Shown: positions 35,998 through 46,110, numbered from the stretch's first letter. The stretch: 64,000 nucleotides of DNA from Pseudomonas sp. HMWF032 (GCF_003060885.1 NZ_QAIG01000005.1:606542-670541), one strand, 5' to 3'. Program-made: numbers and translations. Notes: generated by a model not told the origin, from the letters alone.

Positions 35998-37962
35998 TTA
36001 GACCCTGAACGCCTGCACGGCGGTATGCAACTGCCCGCCGAGTTGCAGCAGCTGATCGCCCTGATTACGCCCCTCGCCGATGCGCTGCAGGTTGTCACCG
36101 CCGAGGTGGTGAATGCGCTCACTGTGCCCGCGAATTTCGCTGACGGCGCCGCTCTGCTGGGCCGTGGCGTCGGCAATGCGTTCGGCCATGCTGGCGATGG
36201 TGCGGATCGCGGCAACAATCTCGGCCAGCGCGCCATCGGCTGCTTCGGCCTGGCTGGCGGTGGCTTCGGCGTGCTCCACTTGGGTGCGCATGGCCTGCAC
36301 GGATTGCAGTGCAGCCTGCTGCAGGCGGCCGATCAGTTCCTGAATCTGCGCAGTCGCACCGCTGGTACGCTGTGACAGCGAGCGCACTTCATCGGCCACC
36401 ACAGCAAAACCTCGGCCCAGTTCGCCGGCCCGTGCCGCTTCAATCGCAGCATTCAGGGCGAGCAGATTGGTCTGCTCGGCGATACCGCGAATAACGGTCA
36501 AGACATTGCCGATGGTCGCGGTTTCTTCGGCCAGGCGCTCAATCGCCTGGGCATTGCCCTGTACTTCATCAACCAGTTCGTGCAAGCCGGTAAGGCTGTT
36601 GCCAATCACCTGTTGGCCCTGTTCGACGGCGCGGCTGGCGTCACGGCTGGCATCTGCAGCCTGGCTGGCATCGCCGGCTACTTGCTGGATGGTCGTCTGC
36701 AAATCGCCCAGTGCGTCGCGAATCTGTGCGGTGTCGCCAACCTGGCGTTCGGCGCCGTTGTGTAAGCCGCTGCTGAGGTCGGCCAGGGTGCGGCTGGAAC
36801 CGACCACCTGTTCGGCATGCTGGCGAATGGTTCCCACCAGATTGACCAGGTAGGCGCGCAGGCGGTTGAGCGACTCCTCGATATCACGCAGTTCGCGCGT
36901 GCGCGAATCAAGGCGTACATCGTCGGCAAAGTCACCCTGAGCCCAGGCGGAAAGTGCCGGTACCAGCCGTGTGAGGACACGGGTCAGGCGACGCTGGAGG
37001 GTGTCGATGATCAGCGCAATGAGCAGGATCAGGCCAATCATCAGGCCCAGAATCAACTGAACCTCGCCCTGAATGCGGCCGTGTTCGGCGCGTACTTGAG
37101 GTTCCAGAGCAGCCAGGGCCTGGTGCACCTTGTCGACCTGTACGCGGGTGCTACTGGCCAGCGCGCTGCGTTGTTCGATCAGGTTGCGGGTTCGTTGCAG
37201 CTCACTTGGGTAGCGTTTAATCAGATTGCCCAGGTCGCGTTTGAGGGCAATGCCGCGGTCTTCGGCCTGGCTGCTGTCAGTGCTGGCATCCAGGCCCAGC
37301 AGGTCGGCAAACGAGCTGCTGGAGGACTCACTGGCATCGGCGACGCCCAGAAGCGGCAGATCATTGAGTTGCTGTGCCTGTTTATCCAGCGCCGCCAGTT
37401 CGCGCTCAACCTCGCTGGCCAGTTCACTGCGACCACTGCGTACCAGTTTATCGCGGGCATGGGCCAGGCGGGTCAGGTGACGTGCCGCGTTGAACAGCGG
37501 CCGGCGGTACTTGGCGGCGGCCTCGGCGGTGCTGCTGTCAGCGTATTGCGCCAGTTGTTCAAGGGTCGCGTCCATTTCCCGTTCGGCTTGCAGCAGCAGG
37601 CCCTGCGAATCGGCAGACAGCTTGCCGGCGGCGAGTAGGTCATTGGCGCTGAAGGTGCTGAGTTCGACCAGGCTGGGACGCAGGTCGGCGGCCAGTTGCT
37701 CGGGTAGCTCGCTCAGGGCTTGTTCCAGGCTGCCTAACGACTGCATTGCGGCGCTGTGACGCAGCGCATCGCCACTGTCCAGATAGGTGCTGATGTTTTG
37801 TGCCACGTCAGCTTGAAACTGTTGCGACAGGCTCAGGTAGCGAGCCATCAGCAGGTAGGGGCGTTCCAGGGCGCGTTGCGACCACCAGAGCGTTGCCGCC
37901 AGCGCCACGCAGACGGTGACCAGCAGCAGGGTGTTGAGATTGGTGAGAGATTTGAGGCGCAT
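35998..37962 (-). CDS. ctpL: Methyl-accepting chemotaxis protein, CtpL-like
   Basis: A 654-residue chemoreceptor. One N-terminal membrane span ([17 protein letters not shown]), a long helical periplasmic domain (about 35-305) with the two-bundle look of an HBM sensor, a second span near 310-330 ([20 protein letters not shown]), HAMP, and a signalling tip [21 protein letters not shown] serine run (SESSSSSF) and acidic patch sit in the sensor. Position between dsbD and a REC-GGDEF gene is that of P. aeruginosa CtpL (PA4844), a receptor for phosphate starvation and some aromatics; the symbol rests on synteny, and the ligand is unproven. Confidence 0.83.
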   Translation of the reverse strand: MRLKSLTNLNTLLLVTVCVALAATLWWSQRALERPYLLMARYLSLSQQFQADVAQNISTYLDSGDALRHSAAMQSLGSLEQALSELPEQLAADLRPSLVELSTFSANDLLAAGKLSADSQGLLLQAEREMDATLEQLAQYADSSTAEAAAKYRRPLFNAARHLTRLAHARDKLVRSGRSELASEVERELAALDKQAQQLNDLPLLGVADASESSSSSFADLLGLDASTDSSQAEDRGIALKRDLGNLIKRYPSELQRTRNLIEQRSALASSTRVQVDKVHQALAALEPQVRAEHGRIQGEVQLILGLMIGLILLIALIIDTLQRRLTRVLTRLVPALSAWAQGDFADDVRLDSRTRELRDIEESLNRLRAYLVNLVGTIRQHAEQVVGSSRTLADLSSGLHNGAERQVGDTAQIRDALGDLQTTIQQVAGDASQAADASRDASRAVEQGQQVIGNSLTGLHELVDEVQGNAQAIERLAEETATIGNVLTVIRGIAEQTNLLALNAAIEAARAGELGRGFAVVADEVRSLSQRTSGATAQIQELIGRLQQAALQSVQAMRTQVEHAEATASQAEAADGALAEIVAAIRTIASMAERIADATAQQSGAVSEIRGHSERIHHLGGDNLQRIGEGRNQGDQLLQLGGQLHTAVQAFRV

Positions 37963-38116
37963 AAGGCTCGACCGACAACGAACGGTTCAGACCACCACGC
38001 AAGCGTCGAGGCGGCAGCTAGGCCTTGGAATTTATTGCTTTTTCGTGACCGTTATATGACTGCGCCAACTGCGTCACGGTTTTCCGCCCAACGGTTGTCG
38101 TCGGACTGTTCTTACC

Positions 38117-39736
38117 TCAGGTGCCCTGATAGATGGCAACCTGATTGCGTCCGCCGTGTTTGGCCACATACAAGGCCTGGTCGGCCTGTTGTGACAGCAG
38201 TTTACCGTCCTGTTGCGGTGCCAGCTGAGCAATCCCGCAGCTAAAGGTGCATGACAGGTCATGCGGCTGTGCCGAGAACTGGATTTCCGCGAAGCGCTGA
38301 CGGATGTCATCGAGAACGCGGCGCGCCGAGGCAGCATCCGTATCGGGCATGACCACCGCGAACTCTTCGCCGCCATACCGACCAATATGGTCGCTCTTGC
38401 GCAGGCGCTGTTTGAGGAACAGCGCCAGGCTCTTGATCACCCGGTCGCCCATGGGATGACCGTAGGTGTCGTTGACCTTCTTGAAGTAGTCGATGTCGAT
38501 CATCGCAAAGCTCAGCGGCTGACCGTCGCGCTCGGCACGAAAGCGGGCGTCTTCAAGCAGTTGCAGGGTGTGGGTGTGGTTGTACAAGCCGGTCAGGCTA
38601 TCGCGCACCATGCGCGCCTTGAGGCTGCGAGCACGCGCGGCGCGATTGCGTACAGTGGCGATCAGGTGGCGCGGCTTGATCGGCTTAGTAAGGAAATCGT
38701 CGCCACCTTCGCTCATCGCGTCGAGTTGCTTGTCCAGATCATCTTCGGCGGACAGGTAGATGATCGGTACGCTGACATAACGGTCGTTGTGGCGGATCAC
38801 CTGGGCCAGTTCGGTGCCATTGCACTCGGGCATGTACATGTCGAGGATGATCAGATCAGGCTGGAAATCGGCCAGGTTACACATGGCCTGGATCGGTTCG
38901 ATCAAGGTCCGGGTAACGATGCCGGCGCTGTTGAGTACGCGCTCAGTGTGTGTGGCCTGGGCCCGCGAATCATCAATGATCAGCACCTTATAGGGTTCGT
39001 ACTGGGAAATATGCGTCAGCACCTCGATGCGCTCGAACAGGTTCGAGGCATCCAGGCTGCCGCTGAAAAACTCTCGGCCGCCTGCGCGCACGGCGGACAG
39101 GCGAGTCATGGTGTCAGTGTCTTCAGCACTGAAGAACAGCAGCGGAATTTTGTCAGCCAGGCCGTCTTGTACGCTTTGCGCCAGTTCCAGTCCGCAGCCC
39201 GGCCCGGAAAAGTCGACATCCATGATGATGGCGGCCGGGTGGCGTTCACGAATCGCATTGCGAAACGCATTGGCGCTGTCCAGGGCAATGGCGTTCATAC
39301 CGAAGAACTCCAGGCGCTGCACCAGCTGTTCGGCCCGCTCCAGGTGTTGCAGCGCCAGATAGACCGGCTTGCGCAGCGGTGGCAGGAGCGTCTGTTCGAA
39401 GCGATCCCCGTGGCGTAGACCGGTGCGTGACAGGCGCTGCAGTAACAGGTTGAGCTGGCTGATCAGTACGCTGTTGAGCCGGCCGCGGTTTTCGGTCACT
39501 AACTGTAGGCAGCTGTCGATTTCCTGGGCCAGCTGGCTGTGCTCGGCTTGATCGAAACGTTCGGCATAGCGTTGCAGCAACTGCGTCGCTTCACGCAGCT
39601 CACTCATCCCGGCGTCACTCCACTCGCTGCGCTGCAGGCGCTGCCAGACCTCCAAGACCTGGCGCGCCTGGTTGATCACGCGCTGGGCAAAGTGTTGCTT
39701 GAGGCGATCGCGACTGGGGTCTTCTTGTTCTGTCAT
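38117..39736 (-). CDS. gcbA: REC-REC-GGDEF diguanylate cyclase, GcbA-like
   Basis: A 539-residue cytosolic response regulator. After an N-terminal helical region (1-150) come two receiver domains (about 155-265 and 272-390); the second has phospho-acceptor Asp in LIILDMYMPECNGTEL and KPIKP. The GGDEF domain has active-site GGEEF at 455-459 and the inhibitory I-site RKSD at 446-449, so it should make c-di-GMP under product inhibition. Synteny and layout match P. aeruginosa PA4843 (GcbA/AdcA) and the P. fluorescens attachment regulator GcbA. MTEQEDPSRDRL at 39736 is chosen; an ATG at 39760 is possible. Confidence 0.88.
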   Translation of the reverse strand: MTEQEDPSRDRLKQHFAQRVINQARQVLEVWQRLQRSEWSDAGMSELREATQLLQRYAERFDQAEHSQLAQEIDSCLQLVTENRGRLNSVLISQLNLLLQRLSRTGLRHGDRFEQTLLPPLRKPVYLALQHLERAEQLVQRLEFFGMNAIALDSANAFRNAIRERHPAAIIMDVDFSGPGCGLELAQSVQDGLADKIPLLFFSAEDTDTMTRLSAVRAGGREFFSGSLDASNLFERIEVLTHISQYEPYKVLIIDDSRAQATHTERVLNSAGIVTRTLIEPIQAMCNLADFQPDLIILDMYMPECNGTELAQVIRHNDRYVSVPIIYLSAEDDLDKQLDAMSEGGDDFLTKPIKPRHLIATVRNRAARARSLKARMVRDSLTGLYNHTHTLQLLEDARFRAERDGQPLSFAMIDIDYFKKVNDTYGHPMGDRVIKSLALFLKQRLRKSDHIGRYGGEEFAVVMPDTDAASARRVLDDIRQRFAEIQFSAQPHDLSCTFSCGIAQLAPQQDGKLLSQQADQALYVAKHGGRNQVAIYQGT

Positions 39737-40053
39737 GGCCTGGGTTCGGTTGCGCGGCATCTGCCGACGGTGATGGCTTAGTGCTAGCAATGCTAACACC
39801 GGCAATAGTTAATGCTAGAGCCGTCGATCTATTGACGTCGGCCTTCTGTCTAGGCGTTCACAGATACACCAATACACACAACCGGCGCTAAGTTTGTCGC
39901 CCGCCACTGCGCAGCATGACATGCATACCTTATAGTGCTTGACCGTTGCGCAACCCTGCTTGCAAGTTGTGGTCGAACGAGCAGTTGCTTGAAATCATCG
40001 CCAGGCGCGGCAGCACTCATACGCTCCCGCCACTTGAGTAAAAGGACAAGGCC
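39737..40053. other. Divergent intergenic region, gcbA / DUF2333 gene
   Basis: 317 nt without a gene. It must contain divergent promoters for gcbA (minus) and the DUF2333 operon (plus). A TATAGT hexamer lies at 39931-39936 but has no -35 match at normal spacing. AAAGGAC at 40041-40047 is the ribosome-binding site of the plus-strand gene. I see no terminator or repeat. Confidence 0.45.
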
Positions 40054-41127
40054 ATGCTGGATTGGAAGAACCGTACTGCTGATGCGCGAGATGGCGCCGC
40101 AGGCTCAGTGGACAATGTTCGCAGCTACTTCGCTGGGGGCTGGGCCACCCGTACTGTTGGTGGCCTGCTGGGGCTTTATCTGGTTGTGGCATTGGTGGTG
40201 GGCTGGTACTGGAGCCAGGAGCCGGTGCAGTTCTCCGTGCAGCAGCAGGCAGAAGCCAGTGCCGAGTTGAGCGGGCGCAAACTGGTCAACGGCTACACCA
40301 CGGTGGAAACCCTCAAGCAGGTCGCAGGCACATTGCTCGACAAACCGGGCGGTTACCTGTCCAACGACTTGGCACCACCGGGGCTGTGGCTCGACAACAT
40401 GCCCAGCTGGGAATTCGGTGTTCTGGTGCAGGTGCGCGACATGTCCCGAGCGCTGCGCAAAGACTTTACCCGCTCGCAGTCACAGTCCACCGAAGACCCA
40501 GATCTGGTCAAGGCGGAGCCACGCTTCCACTTCGACAACAAGAGCTGGGCGCTGCCGGCCTCCGAAGCTGAGTACGCCGAAGGCATCAAGTCGCTTGATC
40601 GTTACCTCGCACGCCTGAGCGATCCGACCCAGGGCAATGCTCAGTTCTACACCCGTGCCGACAACTTGAACAACTGGCTGGGTGATGCGGCAACGCGCCT
40701 GGGTTCACTGTCGCAGCGCCTGTCAGCGAGCGTTGGTCAAGTGCGCCTGAACACGGCCGTGGTTGATCCTGCTCAGAATAACGGGGCAGCACCGCCGGAT
40801 TTTGTCGAGGGCGTGAATTATGAAACGCCATGGCTGCAGATTGATAACGTGTTCTACGAAGCGCGAGGTCAGGCCTGGGCACTGGCGCATCTGCTGCGTG
40901 CCATCGAGGTGGATTTTGCCGATGTGCTGGCGAAGAAGAACGCCACTGTCAGTGTGCGGCAGATCATCCGTGAGCTGGAGGCTGCGCAGGCAACCCTGTG
41001 GAGTCCGATGATTCTCAACGGCAGCGGTTATGGTCTGCTGGCCAACCATTCACTGGTCATGGCCAATTACATCTCGCGCGCCAATGCCGGGTTGATCGAC
41101 CTGCGCCAACTGTTGTCCCAGGGCTGA
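40054..41127 (+). CDS. DUF2333 family membrane-anchored protein
   Basis: A 357-residue protein with one N-terminal span (GGLLGLYLVVALVVGWYW, about residues 36-53) and a large periplasmic or cytoplasmic soluble part. The sequence (WSQEPVQFSVQQQAEASAEL, GGYLSNDLAPPGLWLDNMPS, YETPWLQIDNVFYEARGQAW) fits the DUF2333 family of unknown function. ATG 40054 follows AAAGGAC. The NUDIX gene follows 3 nt after its stop, so the pair is an operon. Confidence 0.85.
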   Translation: MLDWKNRTADARDGAAGSVDNVRSYFAGGWATRTVGGLLGLYLVVALVVGWYWSQEPVQFSVQQQAEASAELSGRKLVNGYTTVETLKQVAGTLLDKPGGYLSNDLAPPGLWLDNMPSWEFGVLVQVRDMSRALRKDFTRSQSQSTEDPDLVKAEPRFHFDNKSWALPASEAEYAEGIKSLDRYLARLSDPTQGNAQFYTRADNLNNWLGDAATRLGSLSQRLSASVGQVRLNTAVVDPAQNNGAAPPDFVEGVNYETPWLQIDNVFYEARGQAWALAHLLRAIEVDFADVLAKKNATVSVRQIIRELEAAQATLWSPMILNGSGYGLLANHSLVMANYISRANAGLIDLRQLLSQG

Positions 41128-41130
41128 TCG

Positions 41131-41667
41131 GTGGTCTGGTCTGACGCTGAGGTGGCGCACCGCGCAGCCTCTGATGCCGAGCGCATCGCCTGGGTCGATG
41201 AGCAGGATCGGCCGCTGGGTGGCGTGTTGCGCAGTGAGCTACGCGAGCGGCACCTGATCGGTCGCGGCACCTATATCCTGCTGTTCAACAGTGCCGGGCT
41301 GCTGTGCGTGCATCGGCGCACCCTGAGCAAGGCGCTGTACCCCGGTTACTGGGATGTGGCAGCCGGCGGCATGGTGCTGGAAGACGAAAGCTATGCCGAC
41401 TCGGCATCCCGCGAGCTGGCAGAAGAGTTGGGCATTCGTGATGTACCGCTGATCGAGCATGCGCACTTCTTCTATGACGCCCCGGAAAGTCGGCTGTGGT
41501 GCATGGCCTATTCGGCGGTGTCCGATGCGCCGCTGCAGCTGCAGCCGGAAGAGGTCCTGGAAGCGCGCTTTATCTCCATCGAGCAAGCGCTGGCCGAAAC
41601 CCGGCACATGCCCTATTGCCCCGACTCGTTGGCCGCCTTGCAGCGCTACCTGGCAGCCATTGGCTGA
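41131..41667 (+). CDS. NUDIX hydrolase, YfcD-like
   Basis: A 178-residue NUDIX protein. The Nudix box spans residues 80-102: GMVLEDESYADSASRELAEE then LGI, a perfect G-x5-E-x7-REUxEExGU. The segment WVDEQDRPLGGVLRSELRER and HRRTLSKALYPGYWDVAAG are like isopentenyl-diphosphate-isomerase-type/YfcD members. Substrate unknown. GTG at 41131, 3 nt after the upstream stop, is the only start that keeps the full domain. Confidence 0.87.
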   Translation: MVWSDAEVAHRAASDAERIAWVDEQDRPLGGVLRSELRERHLIGRGTYILLFNSAGLLCVHRRTLSKALYPGYWDVAAGGMVLEDESYADSASRELAEELGIRDVPLIEHAHFFYDAPESRLWCMAYSAVSDAPLQLQPEEVLEARFISIEQALAETRHMPYCPDSLAALQRYLAAIG

Positions 41668-41926
41668 ACCGGAAAACCCTCGTCGTTACTGGCTTTGTGC
41701 AGGATATTTGGACGTTTCGTTCGGCATCCCGCACAGCGTCGCCAATCCGCCGATTAATGGCGCATTTTTACACTTAGCAGCTGCGCTTTTTGCCGTTACA
41801 CTGCGCCGCCTTCAAGCCCCGGCCATCGCGCTGGGGTGCGCTGCCCCTGCCAGAGTGGGGCTTCGCGGTCGATGCCGCCACGCGGTGTCGACCAGTCGCT
41901 ATCCTGACCCCTTCGAGGACAAACCG

Positions 41927-42298
41927 GTGGTCAAGAAAGCTTCTTCATTCGCCGCTCTCAGCGGCCTGGTGTATTCCACTGACAGCGGTCGGCATTGCCC
42001 CGATTGCAGTCAACCGGTGGACGCCTGCACCTGCAAACAGACCCAGATTCCTGCCGGTGACGGCATTGCCCGTGTGCGCCGCGAAACCAAAGGCCGCGGC
42101 GGCAAGACCGTCACCACCATCAGCGGAGTGCCGCTGGCCGAGGATCCGCTCAAGGATCTTGCCAGTGCCCTAAAAAAACGCTGTGGATGCGGCGGTTCGC
42201 TCAAGGATGGCGTGATCGAGATTCAGGGTGACCACGTCGAACTGTTGCTCGCCGAACTGAGCAAGCACGGTTTCAAAGCCAAGAAGTCCGGCGGCTGA
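41927..42298 (+). CDS. SUI1/eIF1-family translation factor (YciH-like)
   Basis: A 123-residue protein of the SUI1 family. Cysteines in RHCPDCSQPVDACTCKQ form a small N-terminal cluster; the SUI1 core has VRRETKGRGGKTVTTISGVP, KKRCGCGGSLKDGVIEIQGD and LLLAELSKHGFKAKKSGG. E. coli YciH affects start-codon fidelity in vitro. Start is GTG at 41927 with GAGG nine bases upstream; the 156 in-frame codons before it show no family similarity. About 260 nt of non-coding DNA separate it from the NUDIX gene. Confidence 0.9.
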   Translation: MVKKASSFAALSGLVYSTDSGRHCPDCSQPVDACTCKQTQIPAGDGIARVRRETKGRGGKTVTTISGVPLAEDPLKDLASALKKRCGCGGSLKDGVIEIQGDHVELLLAELSKHGFKAKKSGG

Positions 42299-42315
42299 TC
42301 CCGTCTTTTCTAAAC

Positions 42316-42348
42316 TTCCTCAGCGGACTTCGTGTCACAGCTGAGGAA
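42316..42348 (+). terminator. Hairpin between the SUI1 gene and speA
   Basis: TTCCTCAGC and GCTGAGGAA form a perfect 9-bp stem around a 15-nt loop, 17 nt after the SUI1 stop, followed by a T-rich stretch (CATTTTCTGACTTTATTTTG). It is a likely terminator or attenuator before speA. Confidence 0.65.
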
Positions 42349-42422
42349 TCGTCATTTTCTGACTTTATTTTGTACGCGTCTTGGCACGGCCAAGGCCACT
42401 ATCGCCAGCAAGGGAGACTTCG

Positions 42423-44336
42423 ATGTCTGCACGACGCACACGCAAAGATGACGGCAGCCAGTGGACCGTAGCGGACAGCCGCAGTGTCTATGGTATTCGC
42501 CATTGGGGCGCGGGTTACTTCGCGATCAATGACAAGGGCTGTGTCGAGGTGCGCCCGAATGGCCCGCAGAGCACGCCGATTGACCTCTACGAGCAGCTCG
42601 ATGAGCTGCGTTCCAGTGGTTTGTCGCTGCCGTTGCTGGTGCGCTTTCCGGACATCCTGCAAGACCGCGTGCGCCAGCTGACCGGTGCTTTCGACGCCAA
42701 CATTGCACGCTTGGAATACCAGAGCCGCTACACCGCGTTGTACCCGATCAAGGTCAACCAGCAGGAAGCGGTGGTGGAGAACATCATCGCCACGCAGAAC
42801 GTTTCCATCGGCCTGGAAGCCGGCTCCAAGCCGGAGTTGATGGCGGTGCTGGCGCTGGCACCAAAAGGTGGCACGATCGTCTGCAACGGCTACAAAGATC
42901 GCGAGTTCATCAAGCTGGCGCTGATGGGGCAGAAGCTCGGTCACAACGTGTTTATTGTCATCGAGAAAGAATCCGAAGTGCAGTTGGTGATCGACGAAGC
43001 CGCCGAACTCAAAGTGGCGCCGCAGGTCGGTCTGCGCGTGCGCCTGTCCTCGTTGGCCTCGAGCAAGTGGGCTGACACCGGCGGCGAAAAATCCAAGTTC
43101 GGCCTGTCGGCGGCGCAGCTGCTGTCGGTGGTCGAGCGCTTCCGCGCGGCGGGGCTGGATCAGGGCATCCGCCTGCTGCACTTTCATATGGGCTCGCAGA
43201 TCGCCAACCTGTCCGACTACCAGCACGGCTTCAAGGAAGCCATCCGCTATTACGGCGAGCTGCGTGGTCTGGGCCTGCCGGTCGACCATATCGACGTCGG
43301 CGGTGGCCTGGGCGTGGATTACGACGGTACACACTCGCGCAATGCCAGCTCGATCAACTACGACATGGATGACTACGCGGGTGTCGTGGTCGGCATGCTT
43401 AAGGAGTTCTGCGACGCTCAGGAATTGCCGCATCCGCATATCTTCTCGGAAAGCGGCCGCTCGCTGACCGCGCATCACGCCATGCTGGTGGTGCAGGTCA
43501 CCGATGTGGAAAAACACAACGACGAGATTCCGCGTATCGAGGATGTCACCAGCCTGCCGGAAACCGTGCGCTACCTGGTTGAATTGCTCGGCCCGACCGA
43601 TATCGAGATGGTCACCGAGACCTACTGGCGCGCCACCCACTACATGAGCGACGTGGCCACTCAGTACGCCGACGGTAAACTTAGCCTGACCGAAAAGGCT
43701 CTGGCCGAGCAGTGCTATTTTGCCGTGTGCCGCCGCCTGCACAACTCACTCAAAGCCCGTCAGCGTTCGCACCGTCAGGTGCTGGATGAGCTGAACGACA
43801 AGCTGGCCGACAAGTACATCTGCAATTTCTCGGTGTTCCAGAGCTTGCCGGACACCTGGGCTATCGGCCAGGTGCTGCCGATTCTGCCGCTCAACCGCCT
43901 CGACGAAGAGCCGCTGCGCCGCGCTGTGCTGCAGGACCTGACCTGCGATTCCGACGGCAAGATCCGCCAGTACGTCGATGAGCAGAGCATCGAGACCAGC
44001 CTGCCGGTGCACGAAGTGCGCGAGGGCGAGGACTACCTACTGGGGATCTTCCTGGTCGGTGCCTACCAGGAAATTCTCGGTGATATGCACAACCTGTTCG
44101 GCGACACCGATTCGGTGAACATCTATCAGAACGCGGATGGCAGCGTTTACCACGCCGGTATCGAGACCCACGACACCATCGAGGACATGCTGCGCTACGT
44201 GCACCTGTCACCGGAGGAGTTGATGAACCACTACCGCGATAAGGTCGCCAGCGCCAAGATCAGCCCGCGCGAGCGCACGCAGTTCCTCGATGCATTGCGT
44301 CTTGGGCTGACCCGTTCGTCTTACCTGTCGTCCTAG
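42423..44336 (+). CDS. speA: Biosynthetic arginine decarboxylase
   Basis: A 637-residue PLP enzyme converting arginine to agmatine for putrescine synthesis. The PLP lysine is in [52 protein letters not shown] and [16 protein letters not shown] are alanine-racemase-fold sites; [20 protein letters not shown] and [18 protein letters not shown] belong to the C-terminal part. Start at 42423 ([14 protein letters not shown]) follows AGGGAG; the in-frame extension to 42381 is rejected. Length is that of Gram-negative SpeA. A structured element follows the stop. Confidence 0.97.
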   Translation: MSARRTRKDDGSQWTVADSRSVYGIRHWGAGYFAINDKGCVEVRPNGPQSTPIDLYEQLDELRSSGLSLPLLVRFPDILQDRVRQLTGAFDANIARLEYQSRYTALYPIKVNQQEAVVENIIATQNVSIGLEAGSKPELMAVLALAPKGGTIVCNGYKDREFIKLALMGQKLGHNVFIVIEKESEVQLVIDEAAELKVAPQVGLRVRLSSLASSKWADTGGEKSKFGLSAAQLLSVVERFRAAGLDQGIRLLHFHMGSQIANLSDYQHGFKEAIRYYGELRGLGLPVDHIDVGGGLGVDYDGTHSRNASSINYDMDDYAGVVVGMLKEFCDAQELPHPHIFSESGRSLTAHHAMLVVQVTDVEKHNDEIPRIEDVTSLPETVRYLVELLGPTDIEMVTETYWRATHYMSDVATQYADGKLSLTEKALAEQCYFAVCRRLHNSLKARQRSHRQVLDELNDKLADKYICNFSVFQSLPDTWAIGQVLPILPLNRLDEEPLRRAVLQDLTCDSDGKIRQYVDEQSIETSLPVHEVREGEDYLLGIFLVGAYQEILGDMHNLFGDTDSVNIYQNADGSVYHAGIETHDTIEDMLRYVHLSPEELMNHYRDKVASAKISPRERTQFLDALRLGLTRSSYLSS

Positions 44337-44348
44337 GGAACAATCGAT

Positions 44349-44559
44349 CTGCTGCGCGTCGGCACTACTGCGTTAAAAACAGGCTCGGATGCGAGCCCAG
44401 TCGGAATGCTCATGTACAACAGTACACTCCGCTTCCTCGCCGTTTTGACCAGCCGAAGGCTGTTACTAACGTAGCGCCTTGTAGTGTTCTAGCTCGCGAG
44501 ATCTTGAGCAGGTACAAGCTCGCGCTGAATGCAAAAGGCCCCGCACTGCGGGGCCTTTT
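44349..44559 (+). repeat. Structured 3'-UTR element, copy B, downstream of speA
   Basis: The element starts CTGCTGCGCGTCGGC 12 nt after the speA stop and shares with copy A the blocks CTACTGCGTTAAAAAC, GGCTCGGA, GAATGCTCAT, ACTCCGCTTCCTC, CCGTTTTG and TCTAGCTCGCG. Its core stem is TGTAC/GTACA (44413-44417 with 44422-44426) where copy A has TTTAC/GTAAA. A hairpin AGCCGAAGGCT is inserted near 44451 where copy A has nothing. It ends with the terminator hairpin at 44533-44559. Two copies in one window suggest a family. Confidence 0.75.
44533..44559. terminator. Bidirectional intrinsic terminator, speA / fabG-like gene
   Basis: AAAAGGCCCCGC and GCGGGGCCTTTT form a perfect 12-bp stem with loop ACT. 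The flanking A and T runs make it work in both directions for the converging genes. Confidence 0.88.
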
Positions 44560-44590
44560 GCTATCTGCTGACATTGATTAAAAACCGTAG

Positions 44591-44607
44591 CCCGGATGCA
44601 ATCCGGG
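44591..44607. repeat. REP-like palindrome CCCGGAT-GCA-ATCCGGG
   Basis: A 7-bp inverted repeat with a 3-nt loop, five bases beyond the stop of the FabG-type gene, preceded by GTAG. The same type occurs at 16540-16556. Confidence 0.6.
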
Positions 44608-44612
44608 GGCGA

Positions 44613-45968
44613 TTAAGCCCCTAGTAGACTTTGTCCGCATACGCGTAAAACTTGTGCCGTGGCGGCACCCGAGCCTGGCTGGGCGAACCAGGCCACGGCT
44701 TCGGCAACGTCCTGCGGTAGGCCGCCCTGGCCCATGGAGTTCATCCGCCGGCCGGCTTCGCGGATGGTCAGTGGGATGGCGGCGGTCATCTGGGTTTCGA
44801 TAAAGCCCGGCGCCACCGCGTTGATGCTGATGCCGCGTTTGGCCAGCGTCGGCGCCCAGGCCTGGGCCAGGCCGATCACCCCGGCCTTGCTCACTGCGTA
44901 GTTGGTCTGGCCCATATTGCCGGCGATGCCGCTGATCGAGGCGATCAGCACCACGCGGCCGTTGTCGTGCAGCTTGCCGGCATCCAGCAGGGCTTGGGTT
45001 AGCACCTGCGGGGCATTCAGGTTGACGTTGATCACCGAGTTCCAGAACGCATCGGTCATCTTGGCCAGGGTCTTGTCGCGGGTGATGCCGGCGTTGTGCA
45101 CGACGATGTCCACGCCGTCTGGCAGCGCCTCGATCAGCTGGGCGGCAGCCTCTTCGGCGCAGATGTCCAACGCTAAGCCTCGCCCGCCCAAGCGTGCCGC
45201 CAGGGCATCCAAGGCATCCTTGGCCGGTGGTACGTCCAGCAGCACCACCTCGGCACCGTCGCGGGCCAGGGTTTCGGCGATGGCTGCGCCAATACCGCGT
45301 GAAGCGCCGGTGACCAGCGCTTTCTTGCCGGCCAGCGGGCGGGTCCAGTCTTTGACCTGCTCGCTGCAGGCGTTCAAACGCAGCACCTGACCCGACACAT
45401 ACGCACTTTTCGGCGAGAGGAAGAAGCGCAACGCGCCTTCAAGCTGCGCTTCGCCGCCTTTGCCGACATAGATGAGCTGCACGTTGCCGCCACGGCGGAT
45501 TTCCTTGCCCAGCGAGCGGGTGAAGCCTTCCAGCGAGCGCTGCACGCTGGCGGCAATCGGGTCTTTCAGTGACTCCGGGGCACGCCCCAGCACCACCACC
45601 CGGGGGCATTTATCCAAGCCTTTGAAGGCCGGCTGGAAGAAGTCGCGCAGCTCAATCAGCTGCTCAAAGCGGGTCAGCCCGCTGGCATCAAACACCAGCG
45701 CCTTGAGCTTGGGGCTGTGTTCGGCGGTCCAGCGCGGCAGCTCGAGCTGGCCTTCGCGAGCTGCATACAGGGCGTCGGTCAGCTTGTGCGCAAAGGGCCG
45801 CACCGCGCTGGCCAGGCTGCCGTCGCCGCCCAGCAGCAGAGCACCGTCGACCGGCCGGCTGCGTCCAGCCATCCAACGCTCCAGCAGCAGCGGCGCGGGC
45901 AGGCCGAGCGCACTGACCAAACGGCGACCTGAGGTGGAGTTGGCAAAGGCGAGATAACGGTCTGACAT
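44613..45968 (-). CDS. Two-domain FabG-type 3-oxoacyl-(ACP/CoA) reductase
   Basis: A 451-residue short-chain dehydrogenase with an N-terminal Rossmann-like half. Residues 1-205 keep a fold-like pattern but lack the dinucleotide motif. Residues 213-451 are a normal FabG: TGASRGIG (220-227), HNAGITRDK (291-299), Ser344/Ser346 in LIASISG, and YAVSK (Tyr357, Lys361). This is the high-molecular-weight FabG form, using NAD(P)H to reduce 3-oxoacyl chains. ATG 45968 follows AGGAG by 10 nt. It is divergent from a thiolase gene, so the pair probably acts on the same acyl chains. Confidence 0.9.
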   Translation of the reverse strand: MSDRYLAFANSTSGRRLVSALGLPAPLLLERWMAGRSRPVDGALLLGGDGSLASAVRPFAHKLTDALYAAREGQLELPRWTAEHSPKLKALVFDASGLTRFEQLIELRDFFQPAFKGLDKCPRVVVLGRAPESLKDPIAASVQRSLEGFTRSLGKEIRRGGNVQLIYVGKGGEAQLEGALRFFLSPKSAYVSGQVLRLNACSEQVKDWTRPLAGKKALVTGASRGIGAAIAETLARDGAEVVLLDVPPAKDALDALAARLGGRGLALDICAEEAAAQLIEALPDGVDIVVHNAGITRDKTLAKMTDAFWNSVINVNLNAPQVLTQALLDAGKLHDNGRVVLIASISGIAGNMGQTNYAVSKAGVIGLAQAWAPTLAKRGISINAVAPGFIETQMTAAIPLTIREAGRRMNSMGQGGLPQDVAEAVAWFAQPGSGAATAQVLRVCGQSLLGA

Positions 45969-46110
45969 GAAACGGCTCCTGCGCATGGATCAAAAGTGCG
46001 CCCACTCTACGCAGCCCACAGAAATGCGCAATTGACCGCATCCGCCTGCTGTGCCGGCAAGGCGGCCAATGCCACACTGCCGCGACAGGTTAGCCTGTGC
46101 GCCACTTATT

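Noticed and set aside
42399..43742. 447-codon minus-strand frame opposite speA
   Set aside because: speA is unmistakable on the other strand; the antisense frame shows no conserved residues.
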